NCBI GenBank assembly: GCA_017631325.1
Contig: JAGBTM010000057.1
Span: 1-35,097, forward strand
Reading direction: 5' to 3'
Length of the DNA stretch: 35,097 nucleotides
Origin: Clostridia bacterium
GTDB lineage: Bacteria; Bacillota; Clostridia; Oscillospirales; CAG-272
Positions 22,209 through 30,105 of this stretch are shown here, in pieces. Numbering within the stretch: the stretch's first letter is position 1; every line of letters starts with the position of its first letter. The position numbers and the translations under genes were made by a program. The notes under the pieces were generated by a model that saw nothing but the letters and a program-made list of their open reading frames with translations, did not search any database and was not told where the DNA came from.

Positions 22209-23033
22209 TCATCTTTCGGACATTGCTTTTGCCCTGTATTCCGACGGAGAAATTCCCGTAACTTTTTTGAAAAGCTTTGAGAAATAATAAACGTCCTTTA
22301 AACCCACAGAGCTCGCTATATTTTTAAAATCAACGCCCATTTTAATCAGAGGCTTTGCTCTCTTGACTCTGTATTCCATAAGGTACTCCGTAGGCGTTTT
22401 GCCGGTTTCCCTCTTGAATATTTTGTAAAAATAGGTTCGCTCAAGCGCCAGATGAGCCGCGATATTACCCGTGCTGATGCCTCGCCCATAGTTGTACTCA
22501 ATGTAGGCTATGGCGTTTTTTATATGATTTTTACCCGACGTAGTGTGCCTTTCCGCATATGTTGCGCGGTCTACGTGTGAAAGACACTCGAGTATAGACG
22601 AGGTGAGCCTGAGCTGCGAATAAGCCTTTTCGTTTTCATCAATATACCTCAAGCAATCGGTAATGCTTGAAATAAATGCCTTATCCACGTTGCTTATCAC
22701 AAGTCTGCTGTGCGAGATTCCCACGTTGTTGTAGTATTTATGCGCAAGTGTACCGCCGAAAATAATCCAACAAAGCTCAAATGGAGTTTCCTTGTCGGTA
22801 TAATAGCTCACTAAATCGTCGGGATATATCGCAAAAACGTCACCTTTTTTTACGGTATATTTTTGTCCGTCGAGCTCGTAGTATCCCTTTCCGGAAACAA
22901 TGTAGTGGAGAATATAGCTGTTTCTGACACTCGGTCCGTCCGAAAAGTCAGCATCGCAGCTTTCGTGGCCGCAACCCAGAAGCGAAAGCTCTGCCGATGA
23001 GTCGTATAGCGGGTTGTAAAAAATCCTTTTCAT
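22209..23033 (-). CDS. AraC family transcriptional regulator with cupin sensor
   Basis: 274 aa. The N-terminal half is an AraC-type cupin for ligand sensing (YILHYIVSGKGYYELDGQKY, VKKGDVFAIYPDDLVSYY). The C-terminal 100 residues hold two helix-turn-helix units: ISTGNIAAHLALERTYFYKI and FKNIASSVGLKDVYYFSKLF, ending with the family signature KVTGISPSEYR. ATG at 23033 follows GGAGG. It lies 42 bp after the DUF4432 gene in the same direction and likely controls this sugar locus, including the divergent isomerase/aldolase pair, in response to a sugar or derivative. Typical length and layout. Confidence 0.93.
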   Translation of the reverse strand: MKRIFYNPLYDSSAELSLLGCGHESCDADFSDGPSVRNSYILHYIVSGKGYYELDGQKYTVKKGDVFAIYPDDLVSYYTDKETPFELCWIIFGGTLAHKYYNNVGISHSRLVISNVDKAFISSITDCLRYIDENEKAYSQLRLTSSILECLSHVDRATYAERHTTSGKNHIKNAIAYIEYNYGRGISTGNIAAHLALERTYFYKIFKRETGKTPTEYLMEYRVKRAKPLIKMGVDFKNIASSVGLKDVYYFSKLFKKVTGISPSEYRAKAMSER

Positions 23034-23075
23034 TTTACCTCCATACAGAGCTTGTATTTATCGCGTGCCGATACT

Positions 23076-24044
23076 TCAGCCCTTTTCCGTAAATGTGAAT
23101 TTCAGATGGAAGGTCTTTTGCTCGCCGCCCTTAAGTATCTCGAGCATGTTCATCTTGCGCATAACGTCGCGTCCGGCGGGCAGACAGTTGCCGGGCTCAA
23201 ATCCCATAACGTAGTCGTACTCTCCCATCATTTTCCACTGTGCGAAGCATTTAAGCTCAGCTGTGTCGAATTCTATTTTTAAGCCTTTTTGAATTTTTGG
23301 GTTGAATATCGATATTTCGGGCTTTCCCGAGAGCTTGTGATAAAAGCACATCTCATTCCATTCTTTTTTAGGCTTCTCAACATCAAGACAGCTTGACACG
23401 CCCGGCTTTGAAATTTCATTTTTGGCCTCAACCGCAAGAGAGGGAATATTGACTTTTGCATTTTCGTCAAGTAGCGGATAACCCATATTGCAGTGATATA
23501 AAATTTCGATAGGCGAGTCTGCTAAACCCACATTCTTTACCGTATCGGTAAGATATATCACGTTTTCCTTGCATGAAACAACGTATTCGCGCTCCATAAT
23601 CAGCTTTTGCGAGTATATCGACATATCGTGAAGCGTGGCCCGTATATGTATGCCGTCCTCGGCTTCGAAATAACAGATGTTTTCTGCGGGTGTGTTGGAT
23701 ATGCTGCCGTGCAGCGGAAGACGCTCGTCACAGTCAGTGCAGGCATTACCGACGTTTCTGAGGCCGCAGGTTGTCATAAAGCCGGCTGTAAACGATTTTA
23801 AAAATCCGTCACCGTTTTCATCGTAATATGATGGGCTGACGTATCCGCAGGGGGCAAAATAGCCGAAATTATCCCCTTTGAACGAAAGCCTTGAAATATC
23901 GGCACATCTGTCTGCCGAAATCCAGAAATCAAGTCCCAAACCGTTTCTTACGTAGAGCATCCGCATTCCGTCACCGCGTCCGCCCGACAGCCTCAGCTCT
24001 TCAACTCCCGAAATCTGATTTGGGTGTCCTGTGTATACGTTCAT
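23076..24044 (-). CDS. DUF4432 aldose-epimerase-like protein
   Basis: 322 aa from ATG 24044, which has a perfect GAGGAGG; the 39 open codons before it cover the promoter and are hydrophobic by chance. The sequence fits DUF4432, a branch of the galactose mutarotase-like beta-sandwich fold: LGLDFWISADRCADISRLSF, FTAGFMTTCGLRNVG, LPLHGSISNTPAE (conserved His), then EILYHCNMGYPLL and YVMGFEPGNC (conserved Glu). Such proteins are thought to interconvert sugar anomers or epimers. First gene of an operon with the AraC regulator, divergent from the isomerase/aldolase pair. Confidence 0.88.
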   Translation of the reverse strand: MNVYTGHPNQISGVEELRLSGGRGDGMRMLYVRNGLGLDFWISADRCADISRLSFKGDNFGYFAPCGYVSPSYYDENGDGFLKSFTAGFMTTCGLRNVGNACTDCDERLPLHGSISNTPAENICYFEAEDGIHIRATLHDMSIYSQKLIMEREYVVSCKENVIYLTDTVKNVGLADSPIEILYHCNMGYPLLDENAKVNIPSLAVEAKNEISKPGVSSCLDVEKPKKEWNEMCFYHKLSGKPEISIFNPKIQKGLKIEFDTAELKCFAQWKMMGEYDYVMGFEPGNCLPAGRDVMRKMNMLEILKGGEQKTFHLKFTFTEKG

Positions 24045-24083
24045 ATTAATCCTCCTCGGTGAAAGTTGCTCTTTGCTAACTAT

Positions 24084-24182
24084 ATTATAGCATATAAAAT
24101 GTATAAAACAAGAAAAAACAACAATTTTACAAATAAAAGCAACAATAATATATTTACACAAATCCGTTCATAATGGTAAAAT
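24084..24182. promoter_or_regulatory. Divergent promoter region of the sugar locus
   Basis: Minus strand: TTGTTT (24106-24111), 16-bp spacer, TATAAT (24084-24089). Plus strand: TTTACA (24153-24158), 18-bp spacer, TAAAAT (24177-24182). The A/C-rich segment between them is the likely AraC-type binding area; repeated AACAA/ACAA words are visible. Confidence 0.55.
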
Positions 24183-24203
24183 TTTAAAAAAGGAGGTATA
24201 TTT

Positions 24204-25178
24204 ATGAACGTCAAATACTCTGTATTTATTTCAAACGTAGCTTCCTGCTCTGACAGATACTGCGGAGCTTACGGAAGAAAATTTTCCATCGAGGAAATGT
24301 TCGAGAGGGTTAAAAGCATCGATAGTATAAAGGCTGTTGATATCGTTTTAACCGAGGAATTTAAAGACAACATTGAAACCATAAAGGAATGTATCAGAAA
24401 GAGTGGCCTCGAGCTCGCCTCGGTTGCCGTTGACACATTTGCAAATCCCATTTTTCAGAAGGGAAGTCTCTCTTCAATTGACGAAAAAGTACGCAGACAG
24501 GCCATTGATGATGCAAAATTCGCCGTGGATTTCGCAAAGGAAATGGGCTGTAAGATAGTCACTCTCTGGCCCGGTCAGGACGGCTATGACTATATGTTTG
24601 CGGCTGATTACATCAAGGAGCGCACTCTCTTCACCGATGCTCTGCGTGAAATCTGCGAATATGACAAGGACGTCGTAGTAACTCTTGAATATAAACTGAA
24701 AGAACCCAGAACCCATTCCTACATAAGCACCGTGGGAACCACACTTCTTATGCTCAACGATATAGGATGCGAGAACGCGGGCATAGCTCTTGATTACGGC
24801 CACGCCGTTCTCGGATACGAAAATCCTGCCGAGTCGGTAGCTATATGCAAAATGTACGGTGACAGACTCAAGCATATACATATCAATGATAACTACGGCG
24901 TGTGGGACGACGATATGATAGTTGGTAGCATAAATACTATTACCTATCTCGAGTTCCTCTATTGGCTTAAAAAGACCGATTACAAAGGTTATATAACCTT
25001 TGACCAGTTCCCCTACCGCGAGGATGGCAGAGATGCCGTAGCGGAGAGTGCCGAGTGGATGACTTATCTTATCGAGCTGGTAGACAAGGCCGACTCTTGT
25101 GAAATAGAGAGAGTTATCGCCACGGGTAGTCCTATCGAAGCAAGCAAACTCATAAGAAAAATGATGAGAAATAAGTGA
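24204..25178 (+). CDS. Sugar isomerase/epimerase, xylose-isomerase-like TIM barrel
   Basis: 324 aa, ATG after AAAGGAGG. The central pattern VTLWPGQDGYDYMFAADY and LEYKLKEPRTHS is typical of a subgroup of xylose-isomerase-like TIM barrels that sit beside class II aldolases. Probable metal ligands: Glu in VVTLEYK, Asp in AGIALDYGHA, His in KHIHINDNYG and Asp in GYITFDQFPY. Likely it interconverts an aldose and ketose (or epimers) to feed the aldolase encoded 1 bp downstream. The substrate is not deducible; no kinase or transporter is in the cluster. Confidence 0.85.
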   Translation: MNVKYSVFISNVASCSDRYCGAYGRKFSIEEMFERVKSIDSIKAVDIVLTEEFKDNIETIKECIRKSGLELASVAVDTFANPIFQKGSLSSIDEKVRRQAIDDAKFAVDFAKEMGCKIVTLWPGQDGYDYMFAADYIKERTLFTDALREICEYDKDVVVTLEYKLKEPRTHSYISTVGTTLLMLNDIGCENAGIALDYGHAVLGYENPAESVAICKMYGDRLKHIHINDNYGVWDDDMIVGSINTITYLEFLYWLKKTDYKGYITFDQFPYREDGRDAVAESAEWMTYLIELVDKADSCEIERVIATGSPIEASKLIRKMMRNK

Positions 25179-25179
25179 T

Positions 25180-25887
25180 ATGATGAACATAAAAAGAAAG
25201 TATAAAAAAGAAATAAAGCTCCTGACCGACGCCTGCAGACGTCTCGGCGAGCTCGGATATGTTACTTCGTCGGGAGGCAACCTTTCGATAAGAGTGGAGG
25301 ATAACCTCATTCTTATTACTCCCACCAAAACACCCAAAAGATTTATGACCGTAGATGATATCTGCGCAATAGACCTTGAGGGCAATACGGTGTATGCACC
25401 CGAGGGCAAAAAGCCAACGGGAGAAACTCCGTTTCACGCGCGCATAATGAGGATGCGCCCTGACGTGAAGACCATAGTCCACGCACATCCGCCGGTAATT
25501 ACAGGCTTTGCCGTAGCGCATAGCGACATTCTCGCAAAGGCAATTTTGCCCGAGCCGATAATCGAGGTCGGACCTATGCTTAACGTAAAATATGCAACGC
25601 CTCTTTCCGATGAGCTTTCCGAAAACTTCGACAGCGTTATTACCAAGTCCAACGCCTTTCTTATGGAAAACCACGGCTGCCTTTTGTGTTCATTCACTGA
25701 CGTTATGAATACCGTCGAGCAGATGCAAATGATGGAGGCTATGGCTCAGTCCGTAGTGGTGGCAAAGATACTCGGTAACGTAGAGCTTCTTTCGGATAAA
25801 CATATAGGAGAGCTTGAGGATGTAATTAAGGTCAGAAATCTTAAAATCCCCGGATACGAGCAGAATTCTCTCCACGATATTTATTAA
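25180..25887 (+). CDS. Class II aldolase/adducin family protein
   Basis: 235 aa (or 234 from the second ATG). It begins 1 bp after the previous stop with no clear ribosome site, so it is probably translated by coupling. Class II aldolase marks: VTSSGGNLSIR (phosphate loop), LITPTKTP, the catalytic Glu in TGETPFHARI, the zinc pair IVHAHPP and the third ligand in MENHGCL. Family members are L-fuculose-phosphate aldolases or L-ribulose-5-phosphate 4-epimerases. Paired with the TIM-barrel isomerase it suggests a short catabolic route for a pentose, deoxyhexose or related sugar. A terminator follows. Confidence 0.9.
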   Translation: MMNIKRKYKKEIKLLTDACRRLGELGYVTSSGGNLSIRVEDNLILITPTKTPKRFMTVDDICAIDLEGNTVYAPEGKKPTGETPFHARIMRMRPDVKTIVHAHPPVITGFAVAHSDILAKAILPEPIIEVGPMLNVKYATPLSDELSENFDSVITKSNAFLMENHGCLLCSFTDVMNTVEQMQMMEAMAQSVVVAKILGNVELLSDKHIGELEDVIKVRNLKIPGYEQNSLHDIY

Positions 25888-25948
25888 ATCAAAACGAAAA
25901 AACGGTTAAAAAGTAAAACAATATTTACAAAACAAGCAAAAAACAACA

Positions 25949-25979
25949 AACGGGGCGGCAAAAAAGCCGCTCCGTTTTT
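25949..25979 (+). terminator. Terminator of the isomerase-aldolase operon
   Basis: AACGGGGCGGC/GCCGCTCCGTT stem (one G-T pair) with an A6 loop and TTTTT tail. Confidence 0.85.
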
Positions 25980-26124
25980 GCTTTTTTGACGGTAAAACTG
26001 AAACTGTTACAATAGCAAGAAATCTCATAATTCTGCCGAAACGCTCGCGGAGCAATCGGCGGCAGCCGCTCTGATGAGCGAGCTCATCGATGCGTCTTGC
26101 CTTGATTATCTGCGCCTCCGTCGC

Positions 26125-26153
26125 TTCGGTTCAAATCCTTTTCCGCCAAAAAG
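26125..26153 (+). pseudogene. tRNA 3'-end relic, plus strand
   Basis: TTCGGTTCAAATCC then TTTTCCGCCA resembles the T-arm, acceptor end, discriminator and CCA of a tRNA, very like the minus-strand tRNA-Ser end. No matching 5' acceptor arm or anticodon stem lies upstream, so it is a fragment or part of a dispersed repeat. Confidence 0.45.
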
Positions 26154-26190
26154 AAAGATACGGAGCGTCCAAACGGACACTCCGTATCTT
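26154..26190. terminator. Hairpin terminator of tRNA-Ser
   Basis: AAGATACGGAGNGTCC and its inverted partner around an AAAC loop (one mismatch). On minus it is followed by TTTCTTTTT. The hairpin joins the tRNA and the opposing tRNA-like relic tail to tail. Confidence 0.8.
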
Positions 26191-26196
26191 TGGCGG
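26175..26196 (-). repeat. 22-bp repeat overlapping the tRNA-Ser 3' end
   Basis: Identical to 21618-21639. It includes the last six bases of the tRNA (CCGCCA) and 16 bases downstream. Confidence 0.75.
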
Positions 26197-26280
26197 AGAA
26201 GAAAGGATTTGAACCTTCGCGCCGGTTGCCCGACCTACACCCTTAGCAGGGGCGCCTCTTCACCACTTGAGTACTTCTCC
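26191..26280 (-). tRNA. tRNA-Ser (GCU)
   Basis: 90 nt on the minus strand. Acceptor GGAGAAG (26280-26274) pairs with CTTCTCC; discriminator G and encoded CCA end at 26191. The anticodon loop contains GCT (26245-26247) on a CCCC(T)/AGGG stem; the long variable arm (GTCGGGCAACCGGC) is typical of tRNA-Ser; the T-arm loop is GGTTCAAATCC. It reads AGC/AGU codons. A consensus promoter lies upstream. Confidence 0.95.
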
Positions 26281-26315
26281 ATACGTGTCAAGCCTGTGAA
26301 TTAACTTGCCATAAT

Positions 26316-26344
26316 ATTATAGCAACATTTTTCCGTTTTGTCAA
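26316..26344 (-). promoter_or_regulatory. Consensus promoter of tRNA-Ser
   Basis: On the minus strand: TTGACA (26339-26344), 17-bp spacer, TATAAT (26316-26321), about 36 bp before the tRNA. Confidence 0.88.
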
Positions 26345-26542
26345 TAGATTTTTTGAAAAAGTCTAAAACTATTCGACAGCACCTTAATAAAGCGCAAAAA
26401 GATGGCGAAAAGCGTCTAAAAAGGTCAGGAGCTTCCGCTTTCCGTCCCCACAGAAAACAAACTAAAAGCCGGATTTTTTATTTTCATCTCTGAAATACAA
26501 AATATATTCAAAAAACATTCATAATATATATTTGAAAACAAC

Positions 26543-26571
26543 TTGAATTTTTCGCCGTTCTGTGTTAAAAT
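26543..26571 (+). promoter_or_regulatory. Promoter of the DUF5685 operon
   Basis: TTGAAT (26543-26548), 17-bp spacer, TAAAAT (26566-26571). The remaining space 26345-26542 shows nothing I can name. Confidence 0.72.
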
Positions 26572-26628
26572 TATATAAATGTAATTCAGGTCGGCTAAAG
26601 ACCGCCCACGAAAACGGACGGTGACGTT

Positions 26629-27504
26629 ATGTTCGGTTATGTAAAACCAAGGAAATCGGAGCTTCTCGTACGCGAGTTCGAGTTCTATCGCGCAACCTAC
26701 TGTGGTATATGTCGCGCTATGAAGCGTCACACGGGTGCGCTTTCGAACGTTACTCTCAGCTACGACAGTGTGTTTTTGGCGCTGGTTCGTATGCTCTATA
26801 TCGAGGACGGTGAGTTCAAGGCTGAAAATAAAAGGTGCATAGCTCACCCGCTTTCATCACGTCCTATGCTTGTCGAAAACGAGGCGCTTATTTACACAGC
26901 CCGCGCTTTCGCAATTCTTGCCTATCACAAGACGCGCGACGATCTGCGTGACGAGGGCCTTGGCAAGCGCATAGCGCTCTCGACCGTTAGTCCGATAGTT
27001 GCCATGGCGAATTCAAAAGCTGACCTATCGGAGCTTTCCAAGACGGCCAAGGATAAGCTGGATAAAATTCAGAATATAGAGGACGAAAAAAAGGCGAGCG
27101 TTGACGAGGGCGCCTCTCTCTTTGGCGAGCTTCTCGGTGAGATATTTGCCTTCGGTCTTTCTGAGCATGAGCGCCCTGCTCCATACTACACGGGGTATCA
27201 CTTAGGCCGTTTTATATACGCTATCGACGCAGCGGAGGACTACGATAGAGACAGGAAAAACGGCAGCTACAACCCCTACGTTCTTATGTATGGTGGAGAG
27301 CCTCTGACCGACGAAAACCGTGAAAATATAAAATGTGCGCTTCTTCACGAGTGTAAAAAGCTTGAGGGAGCTGTAAATCTTTTGCCATTTGGCACTCGCT
27401 CCACTATTGAAAACATTATAAGAAACGTCATATATCTTGGACTTACCGACAAAATGAAATTTCTTGATGGAAAATCAACCCAAGAAAACGAGGAAAAGAA
27501 ATGA
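26629..27504 (+). CDS. DUF5685 family protein
   Basis: 291 aa, ATG after a GGACGGTGA region. The N-terminal MFGYVKPRKSEL, FYRATYCGICRAMKRHTG (a Cys pair) and the helical body with HKTRDDLRDEG, SLFGELLGEIFAFGL, YHLGRFIYAIDAAEDYDRD and NPYVLMYGG match DUF5685, known to me from Clostridia. The aspartate-rich DDxxDE and DAAEDYDRD segments on helices resemble metal-binding motifs of isoprenoid-synthase-like helical bundles, but no function is established. Its stop overlaps the start of the J-domain gene by 4 bp (ATGA), so the two are co-translated. Confidence 0.85.
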   Translation: MFGYVKPRKSELLVREFEFYRATYCGICRAMKRHTGALSNVTLSYDSVFLALVRMLYIEDGEFKAENKRCIAHPLSSRPMLVENEALIYTARAFAILAYHKTRDDLRDEGLGKRIALSTVSPIVAMANSKADLSELSKTAKDKLDKIQNIEDEKKASVDEGASLFGELLGEIFAFGLSEHERPAPYYTGYHLGRFIYAIDAAEDYDRDRKNGSYNPYVLMYGGEPLTDENRENIKCALLHECKKLEGAVNLLPFGTRSTIENIIRNVIYLGLTDKMKFLDGKSTQENEEKK

Positions 27505-28118
27505 AGGATCCATACCAGATACTCGGTGTATCACCCAGTGCCTCAGACGAGGAAATCAAGAGTGCATATCGCGCGCTCGTTCGCAAGTATCACCCCGATA
27601 ATTACGGTGACGACAATCCTTTAAAGGAGCTTGCAAACGAAAAAATGCAAGAGGTAAACGACGCCTACGAAAAAATACAGAAGATGCGCTCCGAGGGCTC
27701 AGGCAGCTACTCTGGCGGCTCGTATTCCGGCTCGTCCTCAGGCATCTACTACGATATAAGAATGAAGATAAACTCTCGTCGCTTTGCCGAGGCACAGAGG
27801 CTCATAAACAGCGTTGCGCCCGAGGATAGAACGGCAGAATGGCACTATTTGTTGAGCGTTGTGCTTATGCAACGCGGCTATGTCAACGACGCTATGCGCG
27901 AGCTTGAAACGGCCTGCATGATGGACCCCACTAATATGGAATATCAGCGCGCAAAGGAAATGTTCAACACAAATGCGCGTGGGTATGGAAGCACCTACTA
28001 CGGTGGAACTTACCGCCACTCAACAGTCCAGGACGATGCCTGCGACTGTTGTGCTAACCTTATTTGTATGGACTGCCTTTGCGAGTGCCTTGGCGGTGAC
28101 CTTATCCGCTGTATTTAA
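27501..28118 (+). CDS. J-domain protein with Cys-rich tail
   Basis: 205 aa. Residues 1-65 are a DnaJ-type J domain (DPYQILGVSPSASDEEIKSA, HPD in KYHPDNYGDD). A Gly/Ser/Tyr linker follows (about 68-85), then a TPR-like helical section (RFAEAQRLINSVAPEDRTAE, RGYVNDAMRELETACMMDP), and finally a tail with eight cysteines in about 25 residues (CDCCANLICMDCLCECLGGD). It should recruit DnaK through HPD. It lacks the DnaJ zinc domain and substrate domains, so it is a specialised co-chaperone, probably for its operon partners (DUF5685 upstream, membrane protein downstream). The Cys tail may be a metal or lipid-modification site. Confidence 0.88.
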   Translation: MKDPYQILGVSPSASDEEIKSAYRALVRKYHPDNYGDDNPLKELANEKMQEVNDAYEKIQKMRSEGSGSYSGGSYSGSSSGIYYDIRMKINSRRFAEAQRLINSVAPEDRTAEWHYLLSVVLMQRGYVNDAMRELETACMMDPTNMEYQRAKEMFNTNARGYGSTYYGGTYRHSTVQDDACDCCANLICMDCLCECLGGDLIRCI

Positions 28119-28121
28119 GCC

Positions 28122-28646
28122 ATGAGAGAAACCAAAAAGCTTGCAATTTCCGCGATGCTCGTGGCACTTGGCACCGTAATTATGTCGCTCGGTGCCGTCC
28201 TCGAGGTTGCCGACCTCACAGCCGCGGCGCTGGCCTCGCTTTTCGTTGTGTTCGCATATATAGAGCTCGGCGCCTCATATCCTTTTCTCGTCTGGCTCGC
28301 TACGTCGGTTTTGTGTGCAGTTATATTCCCGGCAAGCGCGGTTTGGTCCGAATATCTCCTCGTTTTCGGTAGCTATCCCATAATAAAGGCGTATATCGAG
28401 CGACTTCCGAGAGTTTTTTGGTGGCCCCTGAAGCTCGTGTTTGTAAACGCTGTTTTGTGGATAATTATTCTGCTTGTTGAGGGTGTGCTTGGCATTCCCG
28501 TACTTATGGCAGAGGGCGAAATTATGAAGGCGCTGCTCTACGTCACGGCGAACGTAGCCTTTGTGGTCTACGACCTCTATATTGTCGCTATGACGAGAGT
28601 TTACGTCTTTAAATTTAGAAAACGGTTCGAACGTTTTTTAAGATAA
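28122..28646 (+). CDS. Integral membrane protein, ECF S-component-like
   Basis: 174 aa with five or six hydrophobic helices. The N-terminus (KKLAISAMLVALGTVIMSLG) has the style of substrate-binding S components of ECF vitamin transporters, but family assignment is not secure. The C-terminus is basic (FKFRKRFERFLR). It starts 3 bp after the J-domain gene stop, without a strong ribosome site, implying coupled translation in the DUF5685-DnaJ operon. It may be a transporter subunit or a client of the chaperone; function not known. Confidence 0.65.
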   Translation: MRETKKLAISAMLVALGTVIMSLGAVLEVADLTAAALASLFVVFAYIELGASYPFLVWLATSVLCAVIFPASAVWSEYLLVFGSYPIIKAYIERLPRVFWWPLKLVFVNAVLWIIILLVEGVLGIPVLMAEGEIMKALLYVTANVAFVVYDLYIVAMTRVYVFKFRKRFERFLR

Positions 28647-28689
28647 AACACAATAGAAACCACATAAATGTAAAGTACGGTATACAAAA

Positions 28690-30015
28690 ATGACTAAAAT
28701 AGGCTTTATTTCTCTCGGTTGCTCAAAAAATTTGGTTGACACTGAGGTAATGCTTTATAACCTTCACTCTGCGGGCTTTGAGATAACTCCCGCCGAGGAG
28801 GAGGCTGAAATTATAGTAATAAACACCTGCGGATTTATCGAAAGCGCAAAGAACGAGGCGATAGAAAATATCCTTGACTGCGCCGAGCTTAAAAAATGGG
28901 GCAAGTGCCGTCACATAATAGCGACGGGCTGCCTTGTTGAGAGGTATCGCGAGGAGGTTATGCGTGAGCTTCCCGAAATTGACGCGCTCGTAGGCGTTGG
29001 AAGTCTTGATAAAATCGCAGACGCCTGCCTCGCTGTTATGAGGGGCGAAAAATACGTAGCGTTTGACGACAAGGAGAAGTCGAAGCTCGGAGGAGACAGA
29101 ATAATAACCACAGAGCCTCACACGGCTTATCTTAAAATAGCCGAGGGCTGTGATAACCTCTGTACCTACTGCGCTATACCGCTTATACGCGGCAGGCTCA
29201 GGAGCCGTCCTATCGAGGATATAGTCGCAGAGGCACAGGACCTCGAGAGAATGGGCGTTAAGGAAATCAACCTTATTGCTCAGGATACCACAAGGTACGG
29301 ACTTGATTTGTACGGTGAGTATAAGCTTGCCGAGCTGGTAAAGAAAATTACCGAGGGAACCTCTATTCCGTGGATACGTCTGCTTTACTGCTATCCTGAC
29401 AAGATTACAGACGAGCTTATTGACGAGCTACGCTCGAACTCACGCCTGATTAAGTACATGGACGTTCCTATTCAGCATGCCTCTGACAGCGTGCTTGCAA
29501 GAATGAACCGCCACGGTGACAAGAAAACCATAAAGGACGCGCTTGACCGTCTTCGCGCAGGTGTTCCGGGTATCGTTCTGCGCACGACTGCTATGGTCGG
29601 CTTCCCGGGTGAGACCGAGGAGGACTTCGTAGAGCTTTGCGAATTTATAAAGAGCGAGAAATTCGACCGTTTTGGCGCCTTTACATTCTCACCCGAGGAG
29701 GGAACTGCTGCCGCGGGCTTTGACGGACAGATAGACGAACAGACAAAACAGGATAGATACGACGTAATAATGCAAACTCAACTTGCCGTAACCGATGAGA
29801 AGAACGCCGAGAAAATAGGCAAAACCATAACGGTGCTTTGCGACGGATTTGACACCGTTGCCGAGGTTTACTACGGTCGCTCCGAGGCTGATGCCCCCGA
29901 CGTAGACGGCAAAGTTTACTTCAAATCAAAGCGAAAAATCAACACGGGTGCCTTCATTGACGTAAAAATCACCGAGGCTCTCGATTACGACCTGGTTGGC
30001 GAGGCGATAGTCTGA
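28690..30015 (+). CDS. rimO: Ribosomal protein S12 methylthiotransferase RimO
   Basis: 441 aa, the normal length. RimO is a radical SAM enzyme that adds a methylthio group to an aspartate of ribosomal protein S12. Order: N-terminal MTTase domain (IGFISLGCSKNLVDTEVML, VINTCGFIESAKNEAI with the cluster-binding cysteines, ATGCLVERY), radical SAM domain with CDNLCTYCAIP (CxxxCxxC) and the IRGRLRSRP signature, and a C-terminal TRAM domain (about 375-441). The LGCSKN start distinguishes RimO from MiaB. The ribosome site is weak. It follows the membrane protein gene by 43 bp and is followed by pgsA, a common Firmicutes neighbour. Confidence 0.96.
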   Translation: MTKIGFISLGCSKNLVDTEVMLYNLHSAGFEITPAEEEAEIIVINTCGFIESAKNEAIENILDCAELKKWGKCRHIIATGCLVERYREEVMRELPEIDALVGVGSLDKIADACLAVMRGEKYVAFDDKEKSKLGGDRIITTEPHTAYLKIAEGCDNLCTYCAIPLIRGRLRSRPIEDIVAEAQDLERMGVKEINLIAQDTTRYGLDLYGEYKLAELVKKITEGTSIPWIRLLYCYPDKITDELIDELRSNSRLIKYMDVPIQHASDSVLARMNRHGDKKTIKDALDRLRAGVPGIVLRTTAMVGFPGETEEDFVELCEFIKSEKFDRFGAFTFSPEEGTAAAGFDGQIDEQTKQDRYDVIMQTQLAVTDEKNAEKIGKTITVLCDGFDTVAEVYYGRSEADAPDVDGKVYFKSKRKINTGAFIDVKITEALDYDLVGEAIV

Positions 30016-30105
30016 GCTTTTTACCGTATGGCACAGCACCTCTCGTTTCCACCGACTAATACTAAAGCCCTCATCTAAGGAATTTAATTAAAGGAAGATA
30101 AAAAG

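Noticed and set aside
24474..25409. 311-codon open frame on minus across the isomerase-aldolase junction
   Set aside because: It crosses two well-supported plus-strand genes and matches no family.
26074..26304. 76-codon ORF spanning the tRNA-like relic and tRNA-Ser
   Set aside because: It runs antisense through a certain tRNA and a hairpin terminator, so it is a spurious frame of a repeat.
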